Notes under the pieces: model-generated
Seen by the model: only the letters and a program-made list of their open reading frames with translations
Told to the model about the DNA's origin: nothing
Databases searched by the model: none
DNA from: Vanessa cardui
Lineage: Eukaryota; Arthropoda; Insecta; Lepidoptera; Nymphalidae
Direction: 5' to 3'
Length of the DNA: 64,000 bases
Assembly (NCBI RefSeq): GCF_905220365.1
Contig: NC_061127.1
Span: 1-64,000, forward strand
Part shown: in pieces, positions 24,701 to 35,590 of the stretch
Position numbering within the stretch: the first letter of the stretch is position 1
Layout of the letters: every line of letters begins with the position of its first letter
Made by a program: the position numbers and the translations under genes

Positions 24701-26454
24701 TTACTTGTTACATTCAATGAAGAAAAATAATTACACATAACAAGCCCGTTACCATTCAAGTAGTCCTCGCATTTGAACTGCCGACGTTCTCTAAAGTTTC
24801 TGCTTGGCGTTCTCTCAAAAAGAAAACTACATCAGTTGATACAAAACGAAATTGACAAGATTGTTAATAATTAGCTTTTCTACATCTTTGTGTATCTTTT
24901 ACATAATCGTAATCCAAAACTTGGCATGATAGAGCCATAAAATTAAATAAATACAACGCCGAAAATTGAGATGTACTTATATTTAGTTGCTTTTTTATAC
25001 AATTTTTAATTGCTTCATATAACAGTAATCCGTGTTTATATTTTATCTAAGCTAATATTATAAAACTGAAGAGTTTGTTTGCTTCAACGCTCAGATTAGC
25101 GCGTTCAAATAAACAAACAATCTGGTCATGGCCCTACGAGTCTGATTTGATAAAAACCTTCGCGCCAGATAGCGCTTAGTGGTTAAGGTGACTAAAATCT
25201 CACTAGGTTTTTTCACATGTCATACGATCCACGCGTAAAGCGCTAAACTATTAGCGCGGTGCCGATACTGTAATCGTATGAAGACTAGCTGCTGAGGCAC
25301 CAACCGGTTGACAATCCATTACCCACGACGCCAATACGCCGTCTACAATAGAAATTAACATTTGATGTCATTTTCACACGGAACTCAAGAATGCTGGGTA
25401 TTACTGTTTCCCTGTAGAACATGTGATGAGTGAGTAGCACCAACTCAGACAGTTAGATTTAATGACCGTGAATAGAGGAAACCTACTTATGTCGGGTAAA
25501 ATTTTACACTATTTGTATACAAGAAATCTTATTAGAAGTGGAATGGCGTAATTTCGTCCTCGAGAGATAAGGGTCATTTAGGTTCAGTATTCACCAGATT
25601 TAGGATGAAGATACGCGGTGCGAGGACGCGTGGCAAGGCTGTGAGGAAGTGTGACTTTTTCCACCAGAAATATGCGTGAACGCTCAGTCGTTCGAGGATG
25701 CCTCGTCTACTGGTAGTCTATTCTAATTATTATAAAAGTACAACCGTTTACTAGATGAGAGGATTAAACCATATGCTTAACATGAATTGAGAATAAATAT
25801 TTTAAAGCAAACTAATGCTAGCTTGATTGTCACAGCGGAGCTGGAGTAGATAAGGCCAAACGTTCGAAATTGAAGGATCTCTTCCGCGCCCTTCATTTGC
25901 AAACGAAGCCTCTAAACCGACGCGTTCACAAAAATGAACCTTCGAATTTCTTTCGCCGGTCCCACTCAAGTTTGAAGTATTTTTTTTTTGATCCCAACGG
26001 CAATTTGATTTTTAACGAGAAAGTAATACTGAACGTTGAATTAGATGTTGTCTCTTGAAACTAATTGTGCGACGAATATGTTTTAATCGAATGTATATAC
26101 AGCTGTATTAGTTCTGTTAATGTTGTTCTCATCGACCGTCGCTGAATGTTATTTCTGGAATAATCAATCTGAGACTAACATAATAATGGCTCTTCGGCGC
26201 GGTTGGTGTATTCGCGATGCTCATTCCATTCTGATAGCGACAGGTGTTGTTGATGGTGAGAGATTAACCGAAAGGATCGAATCGTGCGATCAATTTTCAG
26301 GCTCTTCTGAACAACTAAGATTTGACTTACGAACATTTTCAAAATATAAGATAAATAGTAAAGTGGAAACCTGTAATGATCCGTATTCAAGCCACGATGT
26401 TATTAACTCTCTGTTCTCAGAGTATATAGCTCTTCTAATATACAGCCGCGAGGG
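21797..26454. other. No gene supported; repeat scraps
   Basis: 23271-23335 (minus) keeps CCTCACGATG and CGAACACGAGACG from the tRNA-SINE. About 23765-23825 has a LINE-tail-like CTGTCCAGCAGTGGACG. About 25390-25450 has a family B scrap (GATGAGTGAGTAGCACC). About 25945-26000 resembles the start of family C. A 120-codon plus frame at 26120-26482 has no recognised similarity and runs into a decayed SINE, so I do not call it a gene. Confidence 0.45.
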
Positions 26455-26612
26455 AAAGCTTATCGAGCAAACCTGCATGTGAATGAAATTCTGCTACATG
26501 TGTATCCATCAATCAGCATTAGGACAGTGTGCTGGAATAAGTTCAAATTTTCACCATAAGAGGAGAGGAGTCATTTGCCTCCCCGTTTTGTGCATTTACA
26601 TGCTAATAAATT
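26455..26612 (+). repeat. Decayed 3' half of the tRNA-SINE (family A)
   Basis: AAACCTGCATGTGAATGAAATTCTG, ACATGTGTATCCATCAATCAG and AGAGGAGAGGAGTCATTTGCC follow the order of the intact SINEs but with many changes. The tRNA-like head is absent. Confidence 0.55.
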
Positions 26613-27424
26613 TTGTATAAGATATTGTCGATTAAAAGGAGTGACCTACTAAGTTTCCGCCGGTTCAGCTAGCAGAAGCTTTAGATTCCATTTAAGTTAT
26701 TGAAAGATCTAGTTAATGAACTTCATTAAAAGTGTTCGTGTATTTAACACTTTTTGATTTAGATTTTACATGCAATATTAAATGATGCTTTCTATAAATT
26801 CAGGGTATACTTCGGTTGAATAATCGAACACTTTCGGAAAATTTCATGTTAACGATCGAGCGTACATAATAAAGTTACGCTAAGCCAAAGTTTATTGGAA
26901 AGGGGTCGCGTTGGATCCCTTTTGTTTAGAAAATACTAAATAATAAATCTTTTGATTATGGTTTGCTGTATATAATGTTACCTTTGATCATTTTGAAACC
27001 GACTTATTATAAATATATTTTACACTCATTAACTGAATAATTGGGATCGTGTGAAATGGTAGCATCTCCCCGTTGTATCTCAGCCCGATTCTCGAAAGGA
27101 GAAATGAATGTGTTCCCCCCTCGCCAGCGGAGACAATGAGTCGTGGGATTAAGGCTTTTAAAAATATTTATCACACTAATGTATCGTATTTATTACGTGT
27201 AGTTACTTTGACTTTTAACTTATAATAGGGTTTTATATGTGCCGAGAAATACACGCCCACACTACATTTTTTTTATTAATTTGAACTTCAATTATTATTA
27301 TTATAATTTGTAATTATTTATTTTGTAAGCCCAACACGTTTCCAAAACTCAAAGTCCATTACAGCCATATCAGATGTCATAATCAGTGTTCTCTGTTGAG
27401 TTTTGGAACTCAACTTTTACTTGG
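26613..27424. other. No gene seen
   Basis: About 26640-26765 may be a very diverged family C copy (TTTCCGCCGGTTC, AAAAGTGTTCGTG). The remainder is unassigned. Confidence 0.4.
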
Positions 27425-27560
27425 TAAAAGTATAACTTGAGAGCTTTGGGACAATACTAAGTATTATTGTCTTCCGGTTTCAATGGTGAGTTGACCAATG
27501 TAACTACTGTAGGTGAGGGACGTGATATCTTAGTTCCCAAGGTTGGTTGTCCCAATAATA
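27425..27560 (+). repeat. Decayed family B retroposon
   Basis: It keeps ACTAAGTATTATTGTCTTCC, TCAATGGTGAGTTGACCAAT and ATCTTAGTTCCCAAGGTTGG in the same order as 32751-33036. Confidence 0.5.
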
Positions 27561-27642
27561 TTACGATATACTACTAATAATGTTACTTTACTATACTGTT
27601 ACTAAGCTATTATTAACTTGACCTATTAAAAATTTAAAAATA

Positions 27643-27868
27643 GAGCTGAGATTGCCCAGTGGTTAGAACGTGTGCATCTTAACCGATGATTGCGAGTTCA
27701 AGCCCAGGCAAGCACCACTATATATATGTGCTTAATTTGTGTTTATAATTCATCTCGTGCTCGACGGCGAAGGAAAACATCGTAAGGAAAATGTGGAATA
27801 TGTTTCAAACCCTCTCCTTAATGGAAGAGGAGGCCTTATCCCAGCAGTGGGAAATTTATAGGCTGTTA
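27643..27868 (+). mobile_element. tRNA-SINE (family A) with an internal deletion, cut near its 3' end by a Penelope-like element
   Basis: The head (TTGCCCAGTGGTTAGAACG, GCGAGTTCAAGCCC) is clear. About 95 bases are missing between GGAAAACATCGTAAGGAA and ATGTGGAATATG, compared with other copies. TTTATAGGCTGTTA (27855-27868) recurs at 28558-28571 after the inserted element, and the SINE tail CTTTACTTTTTTTTT then continues to about 28585. Confidence 0.85.
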
Positions 27869-28050
27869 ATGTTGTCTTAAATTTTCGCGATTATTACACA
27901 TTTAAATAAAACTAGTTATAATGGATTTGAATCGCGTATATTAATTATTTTTGACATCCCGACGTTTCGAGCACTTTACAGCGTTCGTGGTCACGGGTAG
28001 ACTAAAGTGGCATTTGTCTATTTGAAGAACAAAAGAAATATTATTAACAA

Positions 28051-28290
28051 CTACCGCCAACGATTTCTCAATTGGTATCTTGAGTAACGTTCCAGTTGCA
28101 CGCAGAAGGCACTGACTGTATCTTTAGGTCTTGCAGTCTGTTGGATTTGGGATTTTAAATTTTTAATAAGTGGATCCCAGGTATTAGAAAGTCTCCAACC
28201 ATCTTCTCTATTGAAGTTCGGATGTTTTTGAATTACAATAGCCTCGCGTATCATTCTAGGAATGAATCTGTGTTCTTTAGCGAAACTCGA
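28051..28290 (-). pseudogene. C-terminal continuation of the Penelope-like protein, inverted
   Basis: On the minus strand, from about 28290, AKEHRFIPRMIREAI and QKHPNFNREDGWRLSNTW lead to a stop at 28051-28053 (last residues LRNRWR). In Penelope-like elements the pattern REA(I)xIQKHPxNFNREDG follows the GIY-YIG core directly. The short GCTAAAGAAC sequence shared with the end of the plus-strand piece marks the inversion junction. The two pieces together would cover the end of one protein, split and turned round. Confidence 0.75.
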
Positions 28291-28470
28291 ATGTGAGTGT
28301 GGTTAATCTTACATAGGCCAAACAAAGAGGAGTATCGGTACCAGGGTCAAGGAACATATAGGAGATGTCAAAAATAGGCGTTCTTCAAAGTCTGCAGTCG
28401 GTGAACATGCTCTGGATAAACCCAACCATTTTATTCGATTTGATAAACCACAGATCCTCGCTAAAGAACG
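28283..28470 (+). pseudogene. GIY-YIG endonuclease fragment of a Penelope-like element
   Basis: The frame reads ECECG, a stop codon (28304-28306), SYIGQTKRSIGTRVKEHIGD, then SAVGEHALDKPNHFIRFD and QILAKER. CxCG, YIGQT, R-x-KEH and the late glutamate are the usual marks of this domain in Penelope-like polyproteins, where it nicks target DNA. The stop sits where a residue before the Y is expected. The domain breaks off after AKER where the inverted terminal arm begins, so the piece is dead. Confidence 0.75.
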
Positions 28471-28759
28471 AACGAAAAAACGCTGTAAAGTGCTCGAAAC
28501 GTCGGGATGTCAAAAATAATTAATATACGCGATTAAAATCCGTTATAACTAGTTTTATTTATAGGCTGTTACTTTACTTTTTTTTTAATTTAAAGCTCTT
28601 ATATATATGTAATATATATACTTTGATAAATAAGGCGTTTTATTAAATAGAAGATTATATAAAGGTAAAAAAGCGTGGACTTAGTATTTATTGACTTCTG
28701 GCAGGATATATAAAGGACAATTGTTCTCTATTGACACACTCTGTTCTTGAAATGGTGGA

Positions 28760-28905
28760 AAAGTGTAACGACCGAGTTTCTTGTCGGTTCTTTTTGTTAG
28801 AACATACTTTCGGAACCGATGGTAGCTTTAATTTTAATTAATTAGTGTGACATGACTTAAAAGTGCTTTTATGAGCTCACTTGAATAAAGAATATTTTTA
28901 TTGTG
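28760..28905 (+). repeat. Family C retroposon
   Basis: CGAGTTTCTTGTCGGTTC, TACTTTCGGAACCGATGGTAG, AAAAGTGCTTTTATGAGCTC and CTTGAATAAAGAATATTTTT match the family order with scattered changes. Confidence 0.6.
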
Positions 28906-30000
28906 TACTACTTCAAGCTTTTTTTTCTATTTCTAGTATACAAATAGGCATTTATCCTATGTTAAATGTATTTTGGTACATAAAAACCTTAAATACTTTA
29001 TGTTAGGAAGAAAAATTATAACCCATCATTAAAGAGTAACTGTAAAATATTGTAACCGGTGATGCAGTGTTTTTATGGATAACATAAGATTTGATAAGAC
29101 GAACACTTGGTTCCGCAGCATTCGGAAAAGTGTTAGAAAAGTGAGACAACTTTGACAACGCTCGTCTAGGGTCATATATTTATCACGAAAGACCATTTTT
29201 GCTACTTCTCGACCCTCTCTCCCCCTTAAATAAGAAAAAATAAGGACTGATTTGTCGAATCACGGCTCCACTCGAAAGTTCTCCAATTTTTTTCTATCAT
29301 TCTTAACTAGTATGTACGTAGGTATTGGTAATTTTCATAGTTTTTTGTTGATATTACTTTAGAATAACGCTATGTAAAATAGAAACATATTTTATAGCGT
29401 CACAGTCGTCATATTCACTATAATTATAATATAAAGAAAACTATTGATACAATTACTAAATGTTTATTTATAACTACAAAATAATTTGAATAGGACTTGG
29501 CCTCAATGAGATCTTAAAACTTTTTACGATGGAAAGACTAAAACGAGAGATTTGGCATTTTTTTACAATTAATGTTTTTGGTGGGATAAACATTTCCTTA
29601 TTATACATACATATATTTTATTGGTTTATATTTTTATTTTAAACATAATTAAAAATATGAATAATAAGAAAATATAAAATTGTAGTATTGTAAGTAGTAG
29701 GTACTAGCATTAATTAATAGTTAAATCTTAGTATAAGAACTCGGCTTCCACACAGAAACCATACAGATTTAAGTGGAATGTCTATTTGGATTCTAATCGT
29801 TTGTAACAAAAAACGTTTTTAGTCAATAAATTAAAAAAAAAAAAAATAAAAACAGTAGTAGTCGGATATATAATGCGACACCCGGAAGACTTAATAGAAA
29901 AATAAATCTGAGCGCGGTTTCCCGTCGACGGCACTGCCCTGTACGTAACGATCTAAGATTCGATTTGGAGCATTCGCCCGCAGCCGAGTCAATTGTTTAA
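28906..30000. other. No gene seen
   Basis: Unassigned AT-rich sequence. ATAAGAAAAAATAAG occurs at about 29235 and at about 12052, in similar surroundings, suggesting two copies of an old unnamed repeat. Confidence 0.4.
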
Positions 30001-30201
30001 TACTCACGCTCGATCTTCGTTACTGTGACGCAGCTCTTTTCTCTTGCTCATGTAAAGCTCGAAACTGAACTGTTTCAATATAAGCGAATCCGCGACGAGG
30101 GAACCTCCTAAGGAAAGCCAAATAAAGAGTGCTGCAGTGACAACTTGCGTTTTAGATTTGTGTAAAGTTTTATAATTATTTCAAATGGTCGATGAAAACA
30201 G
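30001..30201 (+). promoter_or_regulatory. Possible 5' exon with start codon
   Basis: A GC-richer stretch is followed by TCAAATGGTC (ATG at 30185) and, after MVDENR, by the donor-like AACAG|GTACGA at about 30201. It could be a first coding exon, but no second exon was found, so it is only a suggestion. Confidence 0.15.
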
Positions 30202-32750
30202 GTACGACTTGTATGTAAAGTGAACTGCGGCATTTACAAATTCAGTCGACTTCGATTTATTAATATTATATTTCCAGAAACACTAGAAGTACTTAAGAAA
30301 AACTTAATTGTCAACGTGTCGTAAAGTCACATGATCGACCTAAGTTATCCTGTAAACTGTCCCAATGATCTATTTAACGAGTAATTTTTATTTTTATGAA
30401 CACCATAATAAATAAATACTTTCTTATACTTATAATATTGAACAAAACTAATCGCGATATTTATTTTATCGAGTGAAATGCTGGAGACCGAAAGACTGTC
30501 TGTGTATTTACATGACATGACATTCGCTACTTTGGACACGCCAATGTCTCAAAGAACGATTTGACATTATTATATCGGTCTTACTTCCTTATGCTTTGTT
30601 AATATCCAGACAAGAAGTATATTATCAGGCCAGAAGCCACACTTCCTTTTTGACAACAAGAGCCGAAAAAGTTAAAGTCTGATAGCAGCTGAAGCAGATT
30701 GGATGATATACATATTTAACCAAACATATATTAGGTATCAAATGTTATCCAATGCAGGTCAGCTGACGAGCACACGAAAAGTGAGTGATGCCGGATTCAA
30801 ACCAGCGAGCTAATGTTTTCTACGCTCCGGCCACTGGGCGCGCCCGGGTCACGGCTCTCCACACAAAATATTAATTAAAATAGAGAGATTGGTATGCGAG
30901 GATAATTATAAGAGGGAAATGTTTCTGTGTGACGACTATTATGAATGGGAAGTTAATTGAATGTTGTCGTCATTAGGTTTGTTTGTTCGCCGGTTTCGTC
31001 CGCCGGAGGAGCGTCGACAAGCGGGGTTAATTGAACTCTCCGCTAAATTTCGTTGCTTGTCGATGTCATTACGATGATAATGTTATCATATTTATAGAAC
31101 TAGCAACCTAAAAGTTGTATGCAGTAAAACTTTTAGATTGTAGAACAAACATAAAAAGAAAAAAACCTTCTCTAGAAAACATGAAGTTCTTGACTTTTAT
31201 TTACTATATTATGGAAGTATTATACATTTAAACTTTCCTCTTAAATTACAAGATAGGACAGACTGTGGAAAGAGACTTTGACTTTTAAGTACGTAAAAAA
31301 GTTAAGTAAAAATCGTTGCCGTGGAATAAAATGAATTGGTTATGTCTGTATTTAATAGAACCTACACTAACTTATATGGGACAAAAAAAGCTCAGGTGCA
31401 GACAAAGCTGTGTGGTTGTGGTTATGTGCTGCTGCCGGGTCGGTGCTGGATGAAACAAAAATAGATCACGTTTTTTCGGATGACCGTAATTTAAAGCTAA
31501 AATATCGGTATCTGTCGCTACTGACCGACGACATATATTAATATTGATTGTTTTAAAATACGTTACGTTCAGAGAGCATCCCTCTGTATCTTCATCCGGA
31601 TAAACTTAATGAAATAGCTCCTGCATAATGACGGTGGTTTAGCGCATCAGCATACAGATTAGGTTTCACTGAGAGAAATTGCACATTTTTCTTTCTTATA
31701 TAAAGACAAGATTACTTCAAGTGACGCCGACTACAGCCGAGACTGGAAAGACGCATTACAATTTTTATTTATACAATTAAAAATGATTTTAGGAATTTAC
31801 TAAAATCGAAGCCCAAAAAATTAAAGTATTTTTATTATTTTTTTATGAAATTATATTAGATATTTTTTGTGTAATCGTATCAAACGTACGTTTGTATATT
31901 TTAACATATGAATGATTTATCTTCAAACGGAACAAGTATGGCGACAACATATTTGTAAATAAGAACAAATTGCCAAATAAAACAAGTATATTTTAATAAG
32001 AATAGGTAGTAGTCATTGCCATCATCAATCGCCGGGCGGATGCCGCGCTTGGACTATGGAGTGCGTTCGCTGATGAGCCGATGTCCACCACCGTACTTGT
32101 TGATGAGACGCTACATATGGATTTATAATGGATTCATAAGATCTTTAATTATGAAATGGTAAGGTAATGGTAATTGAAATATTTTCCCGTCCCGTCCGCA
32201 CACCGCGCTCTACCAAAGAAGAAACGTTGCAAGCCATCTAAGATTTGTCGCTTCTACTTCTACCATTCAGGAATGTATTTACTCAATGAAAATGAAAACA
32301 AGTATTCTTCATTCAAGTCGGCTCAATAAGCATAAAAGCACCGGCTCTGTAAAGTTAGAGTTATAATAAGCCAGTCTATTGTTATCGTTCAGAGCGTTAG
32401 ACGGCATTTACTTACTTTTGAACAGAAAACAGAAAACAAATAAAATAAAGGCGATAACGTTACTCAATTAATAAACATTATTAAATAAAATAAGTTTTCT
32501 TATACATATAAATTCCAAATTAATTTTAGTCAACTTATAGTAATTGTTTTCTGTAGTTTTCTATCGACGGCACTTTTCTGGTTTATGGTATGACGTTCGA
32601 TAAATAAATAGAGTAAATATTTGTTCGACTATCTTTGTGTAAACATTGCGCACATATTTGCTTCTTCCTTAACAGATAAACGATCAAGGGAGAGAAATCC
32701 CCCTGTGTCACGGGATTATAATATTGTACTAATTTGCTACTGTACTTCTT
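30202..32750. other. No gene seen; one SINE-like scrap
   Basis: About 30815-30850 (minus) has a B-box-like sequence (GGATTCAAACC read on plus is its degenerate complement) near CCACTGGGCG, perhaps a broken tRNA-related SINE. No open frame is supportable. Confidence 0.4.
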
Positions 32751-33036
32751 TGTGGTAGGGCTTTGTGCAAGCCTGTCTGAGTAGGTACTACCCACTCATT
32801 AGTTATTCTACTACCAAAAACAGTACTCAGTATTGTTGCGTTCCAGTTTGAAGGGTGAGTGAGCCAGTGTAATTACAGGCACAAGGGACATAATATCTTA
32901 GTTCCCAAGGTTAGTGGCGCATTGACAATTAAGAAATAGTTAATATTTCTTACAGCGTCATTGTGTATGGGTAATGGTGACCACTTACTATCAGGTGGCC
33001 CATATGCTCGTCCAACAACCTATACCATAAAAAAAG
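32751..33036 (+). mobile_element. Family B short retroposon, full length, A-tailed
   Basis: It starts TGTGGTAGGGCTTTGTGCAA, continues through CAGTACTCAGTATTGTTGCG, GGTGAGTGAGCCAGTGTAA and TCTTAGTTCCCAAGGTTAG, and ends GTGGCCCATATGCTCGTCC, then an A-run. The A-run defines the sense strand. There is no tRNA-like head, so it may be a LINE-derived tail or an unclassified SINE. Confidence 0.75.
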
Positions 33037-35290
33037 TACATTTACATATGGGTAGGCCATTTGAATTTAAAGATGAGAGAAGACTTTTACTCCTTTTTTA
33101 CACATTATACAATAAACTGATCAAAAAAGACGCAACCCATGAACTTTGTCACACTGCGTAAGATAAGCAATAATTATATTTAAAAGTTATCATGTAATAA
33201 TTATATTAGAAGTGGATTTTTCCTGCTCAACTTATAAAGTTTGCAGCTCGCAGCTCGCGGCAGATAACATAGAAAGTTGCGTATGATGTTACAGAAGTAA
33301 CGCAAGTTCCAAGTGAAATTTTATCGAATACAATATACAATTACGAGTACTATATACCTACTATTTATTGTATTTTAAGACAGCAGATCTAAGACAATAT
33401 TGTCTTTACATCCATTAAAGCTCAAAATGAAAGTAATATCTATATAATATTTATAGTATTAACTTCAATGGACAGAGCGACAAAAATATTAGTTATTGCT
33501 TATTTATTGATACAAATCACCGCCACGATGAGTTGCTGACAATCCTCGTGCGCTGAACATCGACGGTGTGAGACGTATAGAATATTTTTTTCAATAATAG
33601 GAAGCGTGATTTGCGGTCACCTTGCAGTGTAAACCCGACCTTTTACTCATCTGAAAGTCTAAAATAAATAAATTTCAAAGTTAATATCAGACAATAGTAA
33701 GAATTATCAACTGGTATTTTGAAGAAGGAGGTTGGTAGAGGAGTAAAAGGGATTTTGCACGTGCTATGTCTGGAGACCTCCCCCTGTCAAAAATGACACG
33801 CACGTGCGCTGACCCGCAGTAGCGTCGTAGAAGTGGAACTTGCAAATCCTCCTCTTTAACAATTGGGCAACGTTTGCGAACAAATAGGACAATTTACGGG
33901 TTGTTGTCTTTAGTACTTTCGGCCAATTAACCTTTGAGGTTTCGGTTGGCGCGTTGACGTGACGAGCGAGATGACCTTTGAACTAATCAAAGTTAAAGTA
34001 CCGAATTGAGTTGTTAAGGTAAACAGCTGACTCGGGTTTCAAAGGTCACTGTCAGGTGAAATTAACCGAGATGAAAATGTGCCTGCAGGAGATATCCACG
34101 GGGAAATATTTACTGTGATTTCCAGGAGATTTTTTACAAGCTTTAGTCTTATGAACTCAGAAGCAGATTGATTCAATCGATTGCAATGAAACAGTTTCTG
34201 GTGATGGTACAATATGATATACTATAAATTGTTTTTGCTTTAGGACCATTAGACCATTTTTAAGCCCATTGAGTTTACGAAAATGACTGAAATTGTACGT
34301 TCAGATGAAAGCGTACGTTCAGTTTTTAGACCTTTTACTGCGAGCTCTGCGACAATAGAATTATCGTTACTTTTCAATAAAATTATTATTGGAGCTTTAA
34401 AGTTTAGCTTCAGCACATTTTTTTCACCACTCAACAAGTATTTGCATGCTGGTCGAAATTCCTCAATAATCACAAACATAATATGAATTTGTAAGTTTTC
34501 GACATTTTTCCTAATATTTTTATCGAGTCGACCAAACAAATCAAGTACAACAACAATCAGACAAACGAACGATTGTCTATTTTTTTTGGTGAATTGAAGT
34601 CTGAACTGTTTTGCCGCGGCCTCTTTATAATATAATATGGATATTCAAGGAGTATTTTCCCTTTTATTGCTCGAGCTAGTTCTTTTCATGATTGAAGTGT
34701 CTACATTATATTCCAGACTGGGCAATTTTATTGCGTGTAAATCCCAGAGTTTTACGAGCACTTTAACTCGACTAACTTCTTCCTACTTTTAGAAGTTTAC
34801 GAGAAAGTACAAGATTGAATATGCCTACGAGCGCCTGGTTTCAATAATTTCGAGACTGAAATTATATGAATGTATTTTATTTAACTGGCGGGTGACTGTA
34901 AATAGTTGAAAATTATTATCGGATTTGATGTTTTGTAACATTCTGTTGTAAGCAAAGTTCGTATTTGTTGTCTTTTGACACGAAGCGAGACATTCGACCG
35001 TCAGATCATTAACCTTTGCCGTGGCCGCACACGGCGTATCCGACAAAGGTCAATCAATATAGGGTTGGCAACTTATAGATTTGCCGCTATGATTCTATTG
35101 TAATAAAAATATTGGCCGTTTAGTCGTTTACGAGCGGAAAATTCATAAAGAAATCATTATAACAAAGTGCATTACCTTTGGATGCGCGCCACGAAGCCTC
35201 ATTAACGAGTGCGTCATCATGTGAAGCTTTCAGCTGGATGTTTTCTAATTAAATAGTTTATCATACTTAAACGGACAACAAGAAGAGAGA
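33037..35290. other. No gene seen
   Basis: The minus frame 34249-34539 (96 codons) has no recognised similarity. Nothing else stands out. Confidence 0.5.
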
Positions 35291-35590
35291 GAGCCGAGAC
35301 GGCCCAGTGGTTAGAACGCGTGCATCCCAACCGATGATTGCAGGTTCAAATCCAGCAAAAACTACTGAATATTCATGTGCTTAATTTGTGTATATAATTC
35401 ACCTCGTGCTCGGTGGTGAAGAAAATAGCGTGAGGAAACCTGCATGTGTCTAATTTCATAGTAATTCTGCGACATGTGTATTCCACCAAACTATTGAAAT
35501 AGTGTGGTGGAGTATGTTCCAAACTTTCTCTTTCAAAGAGAGAAGAGGCCTTACCCCAGTAGTGAGAAATTTAATTATTTTTTGTTGTTG
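35291..35590 (+). mobile_element. tRNA-SINE (family A)
   Basis: GACGGCCCAGTGGTTAGAAC, CAGGTTCAAATCC, CACCTCGTGCTCGG, GTGAGGAAACCTGCATGTG and ACATGTGTATTCCACCAAAC are present in order. The 3' end is degraded (GTGAGAAATTTAATT) before TTGTTGTTG. No target duplication was identified. Confidence 0.85.

Larger units (their letters stand above)
27869..28560 (+). mobile_element. Rearranged Penelope-like element, inverted ends, 14-bp target duplication
   Basis: The insert lies between two copies of TTTATAGGCTGTTA. It has 80-base inverted arms, 27904-27983 and 28481-28560, which differ at only two positions. A further outer stretch, 27869-27903 (TTGTCTTAAATTTTCGCG), also ends the small copy at 9374-9547 in reverse complement. 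Inside are two pieces of one Penelope-like C-terminal region facing opposite ways (separate entries). Penelope-like elements encode a reverse transcriptase with a GIY-YIG endonuclease and often insert with inverted partial copies, which fits. Confidence 0.8.

Noticed and set aside
26120..26482. 120-codon open frame on the plus strand
   Set aside because: Its last codons are decayed SINE sequence, composition is not convincing and no domain is recognised.
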